DNA of 64,000 nucleotides, from assembly GCA_041399065.1 (NCBI GenBank), contig JAWKTN010000008.1, positions 372,001 through 436,000 on the forward strand, written 5' to 3'. Below the pieces are notes generated by a model, which saw only the letters and a program-made list of their open reading frames with translations, was not told where the DNA came from and made no database searches. Below are positions 9,431 to 18,869 of the stretch, piece after piece. Numbering within the stretch: position 1 is the first letter of the stretch; each line of letters opens with the position of its first letter. A program made the position numbers and the translations under genes. The stretch is from JAGQPD01 sp020426865. GTDB taxonomy: Bacteria > Planctomycetota > Planctomycetia > Pirellulales > Pirellulaceae.

Positions 9431-10213
9431 ATGTTAGCCGGTGAACCCAACCCGACCCCGTACGACCTGAATTTTTCCATGTTCGGGTTCCCGGTTCGCA
9501 TCAGCATTTGGTTCTGGGTGGGGGCGGCGGTGATCGTGGGCCAAGGGCCGCTCGGTGGCCCAGCATTAGTCGCGGGAATCTTGGCAATTCTCGTATCGAT
9601 CTTGATTCACGAATTGGGGCACACGTTTGCCTTTCGACACTTCGGGATCTCGTCACGGATCGTGTTGTATCACTTTGGCGGTATTGCGATACCAGACGCG
9701 TTCGGTTCGCCATGGCGAATTCGGTCGTCCGGGAGCGGGGATCCATTTAGCCAGATCGTGATTGCAGCGATGGGGCCGCTGGTGCAGTTGATCTCCGGAT
9801 TGCTCGTTGTTCTACTGCTACGGTTGAGCAATTATGAAGCGACTTTGGGATTCCGGGTCGTCGACGAATGGTTACGTCTGGCGGAAGGCAATCCGCTGCC
9901 GTCGCGCGAGTTGATGTTGTTTGTGGATGTCTATTTGTTTGTCAGTGTCTATTGGGCATTGCTGAACTTGCTGCCGGTTTATCCGCTTGACGGCGGCCAG
10001 ATTTCTCGCAATCTGTTTTTGATCTACAGTCGGAGTTCGGCGGTCCAACAATCCTTGAGTCTGTCGATGTGGACGGCGATCGCGGTGGCGATCTATGGTT
10101 TCACGAACGGTCGCATGTTCTTGGGAATCATGTTTGCGATGCTTGCTCATTCCAGCTACCAGACCATGCAAGCGTATACGGGACGTGGTGGCGGTTTCGG
10201 ATCACCATGGTGA
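9431..10213 (+). CDS. M50 (site-2 protease-like) membrane metalloprotease
   Basis: 260 residues, strongly hydrophobic, with about five to six membrane segments. The zinc site HELGH is at residues 60-64 and the second metal ligand motif is LLPVYPLDGGQ (Asp187), so the active site appears complete. Such proteins cut substrates within the membrane, but the target cannot be inferred. No PDZ or CBS domain is present. ATG at 9431 is chosen over an in-frame TTG at 9419 because of GAAGAAGA upstream. It is followed within 6 bases by a DUF983 gene. Confidence 0.88.
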   Translation: MLAGEPNPTPYDLNFSMFGFPVRISIWFWVGAAVIVGQGPLGGPALVAGILAILVSILIHELGHTFAFRHFGISSRIVLYHFGGIAIPDAFGSPWRIRSSGSGDPFSQIVIAAMGPLVQLISGLLVVLLLRLSNYEATLGFRVVDEWLRLAEGNPLPSRELMLFVDVYLFVSVYWALLNLLPVYPLDGGQISRNLFLIYSRSSAVQQSLSLSMWTAIAVAIYGFTNGRMFLGIMFAMLAHSSYQTMQAYTGRGGGFGSPW

Positions 10214-10219
10214 CGGGTC

Positions 10220-10582
10220 ATGCAAAGATTTCTTCTGATCTGGTCGCGTGCAGTTCGGCTTCGCTGCCCAAGCTGCGGTCAGGGCAAACTGTTTCGCGGC
10301 TGGTTCTCGATGCATGCCAAGTGCCAGGAATGTGGCTTGACATTCGAGCGTGAACCGGGGTTCTACTTGGGTGCCATCTATTTCAACTACGGCCTCACGG
10401 CCTTGCTGATCACGATCCTCTACCCCGTATCGACGTTGGTTGGCGGATGGGATCGGCAATTTGCTCTCGGGATCTGCGTGACGATTGCCGTGCTCTTTCC
10501 GTTGGCGTATTTTCGCCACGCACGGAGTCTATGGCTGGGCTTCGACCACTTTGTGGACCCGCGCGTGCAGGATAAGTCGTGA
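10220..10582 (+). CDS. DUF983 family zinc-ribbon membrane protein
   Basis: 120 residues. A double CxxC zinc-ribbon-like N-terminus (CPSCG ... CQECG) is followed by FEREPGFYLGAIYFNYG and two transmembrane helices, the standard layout of DUF983 proteins, whose function is unknown. The gene lies 6 bases after the site-2-protease gene, and its TGA overlaps the ATG of the next gene by one base (TGATG), so the three form a tight operon. Confidence 0.87.
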   Translation: MQRFLLIWSRAVRLRCPSCGQGKLFRGWFSMHAKCQECGLTFEREPGFYLGAIYFNYGLTALLITILYPVSTLVGGWDRQFALGICVTIAVLFPLAYFRHARSLWLGFDHFVDPRVQDKS

Positions 10583-11466
10583 TGTCGCGTGACGCCGAGT
10601 GGAAACATCCGCTGGGAGGACTCAAGATCACGGATTTGGTCCGGCGGACCTACCTGCACTTTGTGGCCAATCACTTGGATTCGCTCAGCGCGCAATTTGC
10701 TTACTATAGCCTGCTGGTTGTGACCCCGTTCTTAATCCTGGTGATTGCCGCCGCTGCCAGCATGCCGCTGGACGGACTGCTCGACCGCTTCAAGGAGACC
10801 TCCGGTCGTGCGCTGCCAATGACCGCATACGAATTGGTGGCCAATCAAATCGACGGTATCCGCCAACGCGAATCGACTCGTTTGATTATCGTCGCGTCGG
10901 CGCTATTCGCGTATGCCGGGACATTGTTGTTTAGCACGATTGTGCGCGGCATTAACAAGGCGTACGGGTTGCGCGATAAACGGCCGATTTGGATCGTCTA
11001 CTTCATGTCGTTTCTGTTCTCGCTTGGCGCCTTCATTACGATTTTCATCGCCGAAGTTCTACTCTGGTTTGGCCCCACGCTGCACCACTGGTTGGCGGAT
11101 CCGATCAATTTGCCGGCGATCACGGTACTGCTGAGCGCCGGCGTACGGTGGTCGTTGATTTGCTGTGGATTGTTGTTATCGTCGTCGGTGATCTATTGGC
11201 TTTGTCCCTCGGAGCGGCACGCGTGGAATCCCCTGTCGCCAGGCAATTTGTTTGCCACGGTCGCATGGGTCGGCACAAGCGTCGGTTTTCGTTTTTATGC
11301 CAACCGCCTGACCGACTACAACGAAACCTACGGGGCGCTGGCCGGCGTGATCGTCTTGATGGTCTGGCTCTATCTTGTCGGAATGATCCTATTTCTTGGG
11401 GCCCAAATCGACGCCGTAATCCACCACGCCCGGGTTGCCAGAAAGCACCCCCCTGCCCCGCCGTGA
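10582..11466 (+). CDS. YihY/BrkB family inner-membrane protein
   Basis: 294 residues with about six membrane helices. Family signatures include AQFAYYSLLVVTPFLILVIA near the N-terminus, GTLLFSTIVRGINKAYGL, and the C-terminal YNETYGALAGVIVLMVWLYLVGMILFLGAQIDAV. The family has been misnamed ribonuclease BN; its real role is unclear, possibly in transport. The start ATG overlaps the preceding stop; a GTG three bases upstream is less likely. Confidence 0.92.
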   Translation: MSRDAEWKHPLGGLKITDLVRRTYLHFVANHLDSLSAQFAYYSLLVVTPFLILVIAAAASMPLDGLLDRFKETSGRALPMTAYELVANQIDGIRQRESTRLIIVASALFAYAGTLLFSTIVRGINKAYGLRDKRPIWIVYFMSFLFSLGAFITIFIAEVLLWFGPTLHHWLADPINLPAITVLLSAGVRWSLICCGLLLSSSVIYWLCPSERHAWNPLSPGNLFATVAWVGTSVGFRFYANRLTDYNETYGALAGVIVLMVWLYLVGMILFLGAQIDAVIHHARVARKHPPAPP

Positions 11467-12153
11467 CGGCCCCATTTCAGGGCGACAACCGTGAATGATC
11501 CGGAGGCGAGTCGTTCGCGTCACCTGAATACCTGGCACACCACGTCATCGTGGCAATGATCACCAACGCGATGGCACCCAGGACGTATTCCAACTGATGT
11601 GCCACGACGCCGCGATACCTCACGCTGCAACGTCGTGCGGGCTCCAGCATATCAGCTGATCCTTCCGACTGACAACATACTCCACGACGACGAATTCCGC
11701 TGCGATTGAGCGTGCCCGGCACCTGCCCCCTCTCCCGTAAGGAGTTGCGAAGGACAAGCAGCGCATACATGTCACACGTTGCCGCAACTCCTGATGGGGG
11801 AGAGGTTGGGGTGAGGGGACGGAAGCGGAACCGGCGTCGCTTGCGTGACATGGACCACGCGCAAATACGGGTCTCATTGAGAGTTTTTGACAGTCCACGC
11901 TGCGGGAGTGGCAAATCGGAAGGCCGCCTTCCGAACGATAATTAGGGGCAAAAAAATTGTTTGTTGGTGTTTTTTTCTTGGCGCATGAGCGCGGTTGGGG
12001 CTGGGATTGGTCGTGCCGGGAGTTTTTTCCAGCCGCCGCGGGCTGCTTTGTCGCTCGATTCGCTGATTTTGATTATTCTCAAGTTTCAGGGGGTGCCTTT
12101 GGGTAGTTGTTGGGCAGGATGGTTCTTGGGAAACAGAGCAGGGCTGAGACGCT
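11467..12153. other. Long intergenic region
   Basis: About 690 bases upstream of the giant surface-protein gene. It contains the inverted repeat listed at 11726-11806 and an A/T-rich stretch with A- and T-runs around 11950-11985 that may belong to the promoter of the downstream gene. A 145-codon minus-strand frame (11477-11914) runs through the repeat and ends in a possible membrane helix, but has no ribosome site or recognisable domain, so I do not call it. Confidence 0.55.
11726..11806. repeat. Imperfect inverted repeat of the CCCTCTCCC...GGGAGAGG kind
   Basis: The left arm 11726-11749 (five Cs, TCTCCC, then AAGGAGTTGCG) pairs with the right arm 11783-11806 (CGCAACTCCT, then GGGGGAGAGG), about 20 of 24 positions matching, around a 33-base loop. 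The right arm continues into TTGGGGTGAGGGG. Such dispersed palindromes are widespread in bacterial intergenic DNA. No gene is encoded. Confidence 0.75.
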
Positions 12154-15100
12154 ATGGTGATGCGGCGGAACGGGAAGGGGATCGGGCGACGAAAGACGTC
12201 GACCGTGCTGCGTTGTGAGCCACTGGAAGCGCGACATGTTTTGGCTTGTGCCACGGTGTGCATCACCGAATTCATGGCATCCAACGACGGTTCGCTGTTG
12301 GACGCCCAAGGCGAGGCGTCGGACTGGATCGAATTACACAATGGAACAGATTCGACGATCGATCTAGCCGGCTGGTATCTTACCGATGACGCGGCACAGC
12401 TGAACCGTTGGCAATTCCCCTCAACGTCGCCGTCGGTTTTGTCGCCGGACGAATATCTGGTGGTATTCGCCTCCGAAAAGGCGGGGGAGGCGGGATTGCC
12501 GGTTACGGAGCTGCATACGAATTTCAAGCTGGCGCGCGAGCGGGAATACTTGGCGCTGGTAATGCCCGACGGTGTGACGGTGGCCCATGAATACGCACCG
12601 GAGTATCCCGAGCAATTGACTGGCGTATCGTACGGCATCTTGGGATTTTCGACGGCTGATGACACGTTGGTTGGATCCGGGGCGCCGGCCCGCGTACTGG
12701 TTCCGCAGGACGACACCTTAGGGTCCACCTGGACGGGACCCGACGGCGTGTTCGACGACAGTCAGTGGACGACCGGTACTTTGGGTGTGGGGTTTGATAC
12801 CTCCACCACGGTGACGCAACAGTTTTCCGTCCTCGACATCGGCGCCACCGGGCAGCGAATTGATACCGGGGCAACGGACATTTCCGCGACAGGCAGTAAC
12901 GTCAACCTACCAACGACCTCGCTTACGTCAGACACCAATGTGTCGTACCAGTTGAAGGTTGACAACATCAATATTGCGGGTGAGGCTGTTGGTCAGATTG
13001 ATTGGTTCGATCGGGGCAACGGTCCGACGGCGTCGCTGGTCAATTTGGGCGAGGACGGGATTCGCAATTCGCAGGGGGTCGTCCGAACGACACTGTCTGG
13101 TCTTCCCGCGGGGGCCTATCAGATCACGTCCTATCACGTCGACCCCAACAATGTCGGATCGGATCAAATTCGAGTGTTTGTCACCGATGCCCAGGGAGTC
13201 AACATCGAACAACCGGTTCCGGGAAATGCCTCCATTGGCATCGGTGGTGTTTCCAATCTGAATACCAGCAACATCAGTCAATCACGGACGTTGTTCGTCG
13301 TCTATTCCAATGGCACTGATGATGTGAGCATCGTCTACGACGGAACAGCCAGTCCCAATTCAATGGTGCCACTCAATGGCATGCGAGTTATTCAACGCGG
13401 AAGTCCATACTTTGGTCTGATCGACACCGACATCCAGTCGCAGATGTTTGGGCAGGCCAGCACGGCGCTGGTTCGCGTGCCATTTTCGGTATCGAATGCC
13501 AGCGATTACACTTCGCTGACATTGAACATGCGGTACGGCGAGGGGTTTGTTGCCTTTCTCAATGGCACCGAGGTTGCCAGACGGAACGTACCTGGCTCTT
13601 TGTTGTTCGACAGCACCGCGCTTTCCGAACGTCCGGACGGCGATGTCTTGACACTCGAGTCGATCGACCTGACGTCACACCTCTCCGCGCTGACTGACGG
13701 CACGAATATCCTTGCCATCCAGGGGCTGAATTCGTCCGCGACGGACAACGACTTTTTGATCTTCCCGGATTTAAACGCAGTCCGGACGCTGGTCGACGCA
13801 GGGACCTATTATTCACAACCAACGCCGGGGGCGGCGAACACGGCAAGTCCGTTAGGGGTGACGGCCGCGCCGCGATTGAGTGTGGAACGAGGTTTTTTCA
13901 GCGAACCGTTTTCGGTCTCCATCAACACTGAGACCAGCGGCGCGCAAATTCGCTACACGCTTGACGGCGACCCTCCGACGGCCACCTCCGGTAGCGTTTA
14001 CAGCGGCCCGATTGCGATCAGTCATACAAACACGTTGCGCGTCGCCGCCTTTCGTCCCGGATATGTGTCCTCGCCTGTTGCCACGCACACCTATTTGTTT
14101 CTCGAAGATGTCTTGCAGCAAAGTGCATCCTACGGCAAAGACGGGCTGGGATTATCGGCGTTTGCCGGATGGAGTCACCTCGGCGCCGGTGGTGATTGGG
14201 AAGTTGATCCGGATATTGTCAACAGCACGAATATCGACGATCGCCTGACCGCCAGCGATTTACGATCGATTCCCACGCTGTCGGTGGTCTTGCCGTGGGA
14301 AGACATGTTTGGCGGAGGCGGCCAGGGAATCTATATCCAGGGGGAAAACGTGGAGCGGGCTGTTTCCGTCGAGCAGATCTTGCCCGATGGCTCGACCGGC
14401 TTCCAGATCGACGCTGCCTTGGAAATCTTCGGTGGGACCAGTACCGATCGATGGAAAGTCGACAAACTTTCCATGAAGTTGAAGTTCAAAGAATCGACGG
14501 GGCCAACGAAGCTGGTCAGCGATATCTTCGGCCCCGATGCAACCGACACGTTTGATACGCTGGTGCTGGATGCGACCATGAACTTCAGTTGGTTGCACCC
14601 GAGCTTCAGCCAGACTGATTTCGCCAAATACATTCAAGACCAGCACGCCGCCGATTTGCAGAACGCGATGGGCGGTTATGCTCCCCATGCCCGCTATCAT
14701 CATCTCTATATCAACGGGCTTTACTGGGGCATGTACTATGTGCACGAACGTCCCGACGAGTCGTTTGCGGCGGCATATCTCGGTGGTGACAAAGATGACT
14801 ACGATGTCATCAAACATCGAACGAGCGATGTCGTTAACGGGACATCGCAGAATTACAACCAGTTGTTGTCGTTAGCTCGAGCAAATTTGTCGGTCACGGC
14901 CAACTATGAGGCATTGGCCGCCAAATTGGATATCGATGACTTTATCGACTACATGCTGATGAACTTCTACATTGGCAACACCGATTGGGCACATCAAAAC
15001 TGGTACGCGACGTACAACCGCGTCGATCCCAATGGTCGTTGGCGATATCATTCCTGGGACACCGAAAAAGGTCTGGACGGCGTTGGCGCGAACGTGACCG

Positions 15101-18066
15101 GACGTGACGATACTGGCGGGCCGACCGAGATCCATCAGAATCTGTTGGCCAATGCCGAATATCGCATGAAGTTCGCCGATCACGTGCAACAGCACATGTT
15201 CAACGACGGGGCTTTAACGCCTGAACGTGCGGCGGGTACCTACATGGCGCTCATGCAGGAGGTGGATCGAGCGATTGCCGGCGAGTCGGCTCGGTGGGGA
15301 GATAATCGCCGTCCTACGAATCCCTATACGTATTCGGATTGGATAGCAGTTCAGAATGATCTGCTTGGCAACTATTTTCCGCAGCGAACCAGCATCGTGT
15401 TGAACCAGTTGCGCGCCGACGGATTGTATCCGTCGGTGTCGACCAGTGCGCCGACATTTCGCGTCAACGGCCAAGTGCAACACGGCGGTCATGTCGCCAC
15501 GGGTGCCTTATTAACGCTGGAGGGGCCGTCGACCATTTACTACACATTGAATGGGTCCGACCCGCGGTTGCCGGGCGGTGCGATCTCACCGAGCGCGATC
15601 GCTTACAGCGGACCATTGACTTTGTCGACGGACGTGATCGTGACAACTCGAGTGCGGCGCAGCACCGGCGCATGGAGCGCGCTCGAGGAAGCTCGCTTCT
15701 TTACTGACGAGTTGGCTTCGTCCCAGAATATTGCGATCACGGAGTTGAACTATCAGCCTTATGCGCCGTTGCCAACGGAATTGGCAGTGATCGCGGGTTT
15801 GCAGAACAGGGATTTCGAGTTTATTGAACTGGCGAATATTGGGGCGTCGACTGTCACTTTGGCGGGGGCGCGTTTCGTCAACGGTGTCGACGTTGAGTTT
15901 GGCTACGATTCCCCCCCTACCCTCGCAGCTGGCGAACGGGCGGTCGTGGTGAAGAACGATGCGGCATTTCAGTTGCGTTACGGTACGCAGCCACGCATCA
16001 TTGGTACGTTCGCAACTGATAGCTTGAACAACGGCGGCGAGCTGCTGAGGCTGCTGGGAGCCGATAACGAGGTGATCGTGGCGTTTACCTATGACAACTC
16101 GGGAAGTTGGCCAGGTCGTGCCGACGGGAAGGGATCAACCTTGGAGGTGGTCGACCTCCAGGAAAACTTCGATGATCCAGACAATTGGCGCAGCAGTCAC
16201 GAGTTCGGCGGCAGCCCGGGAGGCGTAGCGGCGGGCCCGCACCACGATGTCTTGATCAATGAGCTGTTAACGCGAAGTGGCGCTGAAGATGACGCGATCG
16301 AGTTGATGAACATTACCGATCAGGCGATCGACATCTCTGGTTGGTACCTTAGCGATGAGTCGTCGAATTTGTTCAAGGCAGCAGTCCCCAACGGCACTGT
16401 GATTGCGCCGGGGGGTTATGCCGTTTTGTCGCAGTCACAGTTTGGCTTTGGGCTGGACGGAAATAACGGTGAACAGCTTTGGTTGATCGAAGTGGAATCG
16501 GGGAGTGGCAAGCCGGTGCGGTTTGCGGACCATGTAGAGTTTAGCGGTGCGGAAGGCAATGTGACGCTAGGACGCTGGACCAACGGTGATCCCGCATCAA
16601 CGATCGTGCCCCTGTCAACGGCGACGCTGGGTGAGGCGAATAGTCCGCCGACGGTGCCAGACGTGATGTTGTCAGAGGTCCATTACAACCCGGGCTGGTT
16701 GGCTCGCGATTTGTCCAATGACGCCACAGAGATGACGGTGATCTTGGGGAGCTGGCAAACCGTCGACGGCACGTATCTCGCTGCCACACCGACAGGTGAC
16801 AATATCGCAGTCGTTAATGCTTTGCCCGCGTTGCCCCAGCAGGTGCGGATCAAGTCGACGGTTTCCATGACCTCTTCGCCGAACAGCCGGCGGAATGCGG
16901 CAATCCTCTTCGATTACGTGGCGCCGTTGAATTTCAAATTCGCGATGCTGGATCGAGCCAATGGTCGCTGGCGAATCGGCACGCGAACCGCCGCCGGTTG
17001 GCAAGACGTTGCTGTTGCTGCCCAATTGCTGCAAGAGGAAGCCGACCACACGTTGGAGTTGGAACTGCGCGATGGCGCGGCCGTATTTAGCGTTGGCGGC
17101 GTCGAGAAATTGCGCCACGATTTCGGCGAATCGCTGGTAGATGGCAAAATAGGGATCGGGGCTGACGATAGCATCGCTGGATTTCGCTCGCTGGTCATTG
17201 AACCGTTGGACGATGACGATTTCGAATTTGTGGAAGTCTACAATGCCAGTCCATCAACCGCTGACCTGTCCGCATGGCGTCTGTCGGGTGGCGTCGATCT
17301 TGTGTTCCCGAATGGAACGCAGCTGCAGCCAGGTGCCGCGCTAGTGGTCGTTGGGTTCAATGTCAGTGACGTCGCGCGAGTCGACGCTTTTCGCGACGCG
17401 ATGGGTATCGGGAATGATGTGACGTTGGTGGGCAAGTACCAAGGGAAATTGAACAATGCCGGCGAACTGTTGAAACTAGAGCGCCCACTGGTGGCCGGCG
17501 ATGCCAATAGTGGCAGTACCATTGTGGACATCGTCGGATACAGTGATCTCGCACCTTGGCCTGAATCGGCCGATGGGAACCATCAATCGCTTCATCGTAC
17601 GGCAGCTGTTTCGTTTGGAAATACAGTGACCAGCTGGTTGGCGGCCGTACCCACGCCCGGTTCCACGTCGTTGGCTGCACCGCCAAGCGCCGATTTCGAT
17701 GCCAGCGGAACAGTGGATGGACGGGATTTCCTGATCTGGCAGCGCAATTTTGGGATTGTCGACGTGACTCGCGCCCAAGGGGATGCCGACAACGATACCG
17801 ACGTGGATGGTGACGATCTGGCCCTGTGGTTCGGACAATTGGTCGACGGAAATGCGACCGTTGTGACGACCGTGACGAACATCAGTGCCGTGGGGGACGA
17901 TACCGGGAATCGGCAGCCACGTCGAGAGGTTCGGCGGGGTCGTCGGCCTGTCGAAACAGCGTCGGTACTGCCAGAGGGGAAGAACAGCGAACCTTTGCGG
18001 CGTTTGCGGAGCACGACGGCGGGTAATCGCGATCAGGCGTTGCTGCAATATGTTCGCGAGCGATAG
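12154..18066 (+). CDS. Giant secreted CotH / lamin-tail / chitobiase-like / dockerin surface protein
   Basis: 1970 residues. The N-terminus has the planctomycete LEPR-type export motif (CEPLEARHVLA). Reading along: a lamin-tail domain (about 36-110); a beta-rich region; a chitobiase C-terminal-like repeat (about 575-650); a CotH-kinase-like domain (about 680-1080) with HHLYINGLYWGMYYVHE near 848 and WRYHSWDTEKGLDG near 963; a second chitobiase-like repeat (1100-1187); and three more lamin-tail-like regions (1193-1340, 1366-1490, 1502-1830), the last split by an inserted sandwich domain. A dockerin-like repeat follows (DFDASGTVDGRDFLIWQ, DADNDTDVDGDDLALW), then a basic 65-residue tail. CotH-type kinases phosphorylate proteins outside the cytoplasm; activity here is inferred only. 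ATG 12154 or 12160 may be the start. Confidence 0.88.
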   Translation: MVMRRNGKGIGRRKTSTVLRCEPLEARHVLACATVCITEFMASNDGSLLDAQGEASDWIELHNGTDSTIDLAGWYLTDDAAQLNRWQFPSTSPSVLSPDEYLVVFASEKAGEAGLPVTELHTNFKLAREREYLALVMPDGVTVAHEYAPEYPEQLTGVSYGILGFSTADDTLVGSGAPARVLVPQDDTLGSTWTGPDGVFDDSQWTTGTLGVGFDTSTTVTQQFSVLDIGATGQRIDTGATDISATGSNVNLPTTSLTSDTNVSYQLKVDNINIAGEAVGQIDWFDRGNGPTASLVNLGEDGIRNSQGVVRTTLSGLPAGAYQITSYHVDPNNVGSDQIRVFVTDAQGVNIEQPVPGNASIGIGGVSNLNTSNISQSRTLFVVYSNGTDDVSIVYDGTASPNSMVPLNGMRVIQRGSPYFGLIDTDIQSQMFGQASTALVRVPFSVSNASDYTSLTLNMRYGEGFVAFLNGTEVARRNVPGSLLFDSTALSERPDGDVLTLESIDLTSHLSALTDGTNILAIQGLNSSATDNDFLIFPDLNAVRTLVDAGTYYSQPTPGAANTASPLGVTAAPRLSVERGFFSEPFSVSINTETSGAQIRYTLDGDPPTATSGSVYSGPIAISHTNTLRVAAFRPGYVSSPVATHTYLFLEDVLQQSASYGKDGLGLSAFAGWSHLGAGGDWEVDPDIVNSTNIDDRLTASDLRSIPTLSVVLPWEDMFGGGGQGIYIQGENVERAVSVEQILPDGSTGFQIDAALEIFGGTSTDRWKVDKLSMKLKFKESTGPTKLVSDIFGPDATDTFDTLVLDATMNFSWLHPSFSQTDFAKYIQDQHAADLQNAMGGYAPHARYHHLYINGLYWGMYYVHERPDESFAAAYLGGDKDDYDVIKHRTSDVVNGTSQNYNQLLSLARANLSVTANYEALAAKLDIDDFIDYMLMNFYIGNTDWAHQNWYATYNRVDPNGRWRYHSWDTEKGLDGVGANVTGRDDTGGPTEIHQNLLANAEYRMKFADHVQQHMFNDGALTPERAAGTYMALMQEVDRAIAGESARWGDNRRPTNPYTYSDWIAVQNDLLGNYFPQRTSIVLNQLRADGLYPSVSTSAPTFRVNGQVQHGGHVATGALLTLEGPSTIYYTLNGSDPRLPGGAISPSAIAYSGPLTLSTDVIVTTRVRRSTGAWSALEEARFFTDELASSQNIAITELNYQPYAPLPTELAVIAGLQNRDFEFIELANIGASTVTLAGARFVNGVDVEFGYDSPPTLAAGERAVVVKNDAAFQLRYGTQPRIIGTFATDSLNNGGELLRLLGADNEVIVAFTYDNSGSWPGRADGKGSTLEVVDLQENFDDPDNWRSSHEFGGSPGGVAAGPHHDVLINELLTRSGAEDDAIELMNITDQAIDISGWYLSDESSNLFKAAVPNGTVIAPGGYAVLSQSQFGFGLDGNNGEQLWLIEVESGSGKPVRFADHVEFSGAEGNVTLGRWTNGDPASTIVPLSTATLGEANSPPTVPDVMLSEVHYNPGWLARDLSNDATEMTVILGSWQTVDGTYLAATPTGDNIAVVNALPALPQQVRIKSTVSMTSSPNSRRNAAILFDYVAPLNFKFAMLDRANGRWRIGTRTAAGWQDVAVAAQLLQEEADHTLELELRDGAAVFSVGGVEKLRHDFGESLVDGKIGIGADDSIAGFRSLVIEPLDDDDFEFVEVYNASPSTADLSAWRLSGGVDLVFPNGTQLQPGAALVVVGFNVSDVARVDAFRDAMGIGNDVTLVGKYQGKLNNAGELLKLERPLVAGDANSGSTIVDIVGYSDLAPWPESADGNHQSLHRTAAVSFGNTVTSWLAAVPTPGSTSLAAPPSADFDASGTVDGRDFLIWQRNFGIVDVTRAQGDADNDTDVDGDDLALWFGQLVDGNATVVTTVTNISAVGDDTGNRQPRREVRRGRRPVETASVLPEGKNSEPLRRLRSTTAGNRDQALLQYVRER

Positions 18067-18166
18067 GTTACGATTTGTTAAACTTGGGTCAATGTTCAAC
18101 AGCTGTCCCCAGTTTTAGTACCCCAGCTGTCGCCAGCTGGTATGCAACGCTATGCGGCGTTGCCGC

Positions 18167-18213
18167 GAGGCGGCTGGGACAGCCGTGAGACCGAGGCGGC
18201 TGGGACAGCCGTG
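18167..18213. repeat. Direct repeat GAGGCGGCTGGGACAGCCGTG, two copies
   Basis: Two identical 21-base copies lie at 18167-18187 and 18193-18213. Each contains a small hairpin (GGCTG-GGA-CAGCC). A third partial copy of 17 bases lies far away at 58688-58704, again between genes, so this is a dispersed intergenic element. An adjacent palindrome-like stretch (CCAGCTGTCGCCAGCTGG) lies at 18123-18140. Confidence 0.8.
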
Positions 18214-18330
18214 TCATATTCGATACCTGGCCGAATTCAGGGGAAAACCTTGCGAGAACGCATTGGGTCGGGTACATTGGAGCGCTGCTGTTTGGCGCTC
18301 GTGTTGTTTTTCTTAATTCAGGAGGTTGAA

Positions 18331-18792
18331 TTGGATACCTTTAGCAGGGCCGCGGGAGATCGCGTCTTCTTCAAGTCGGTCGCGATTTTGATTGTGGGGT
18401 GGCTGGCGGTGTTTACGGGGTGTGAATTAGGAAAGAAGGCGCCTCCGCCGAAGGCCCAGATTGAAATTGAGAATTTGGCACGCTGGTATCAGAAGTTTTG
18501 TGCGGACAACCGTGTCCCGCATCCTCCCAACGAAGATGCGTTTGTCAAATACATCGAGAAACAGCTGCAGCAACGGGGCGAGACAATGGATCGTGATATG
18601 TTGATGGTCTCTCCGCGCGACAAGAAGCCTTGGGTTGTCGTCTATGGCAAGCCGGCCAAGGGGGCGGCAAGGTCGAGCGTCATCATTTACGAAGCGGAAG
18701 GTTACGACGGCAAGAAGCTGGTGGCGTTTGACCTGGGGCGAAGTGCTGAGGTCGACGACGCCGAGTTGCAGAATTTGTTGACGGGTGGTTAA
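18331..18792 (+). CDS. Putative lipoprotein preceding the DUF1559 gene
   Basis: About 153 residues from a TTG at 18331 with a perfect AGGAGG five bases upstream; the open frame extends back to 18142 but runs through the intergenic repeats and is not credible there. The N-terminus has a hydrophobic stretch ending in a lipobox-like FTGC (VAILIVGWLAVFTGC), so it may be lipidated. The rest is a small domain of no known family (ARWYQKFCADNRVPHPPNEDAF, PRDKKPWVVVYGKP). It sits 77 bases ahead of the pseudopilin-like DUF1559 gene and may be co-transcribed; function unknown. Confidence 0.8.
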   Translation: MDTFSRAAGDRVFFKSVAILIVGWLAVFTGCELGKKAPPPKAQIEIENLARWYQKFCADNRVPHPPNEDAFVKYIEKQLQQRGETMDRDMLMVSPRDKKPWVVVYGKPAKGAARSSVIIYEAEGYDGKKLVAFDLGRSAEVDDAELQNLLTGG

Positions 18793-18869
18793 GCATATTT
18801 TGCGGAATGAAAAAGAGTCGGCATGCGTGTGAAGATTTCCTCTTATCTTAGGTTGGAGAAACGTAAATC

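Noticed and set aside
11477..11914. 145-codon minus-strand frame with a C-terminal hydrophobic stretch
   Set aside because: Runs through an intergenic palindrome, has no ribosome site and no recognisable domain.
11874..12728. 284-codon minus-strand frame
   Set aside because: Antisense to the start of the giant surface-protein gene, with Ser/Pro/Thr-rich composition typical of a shadow frame.
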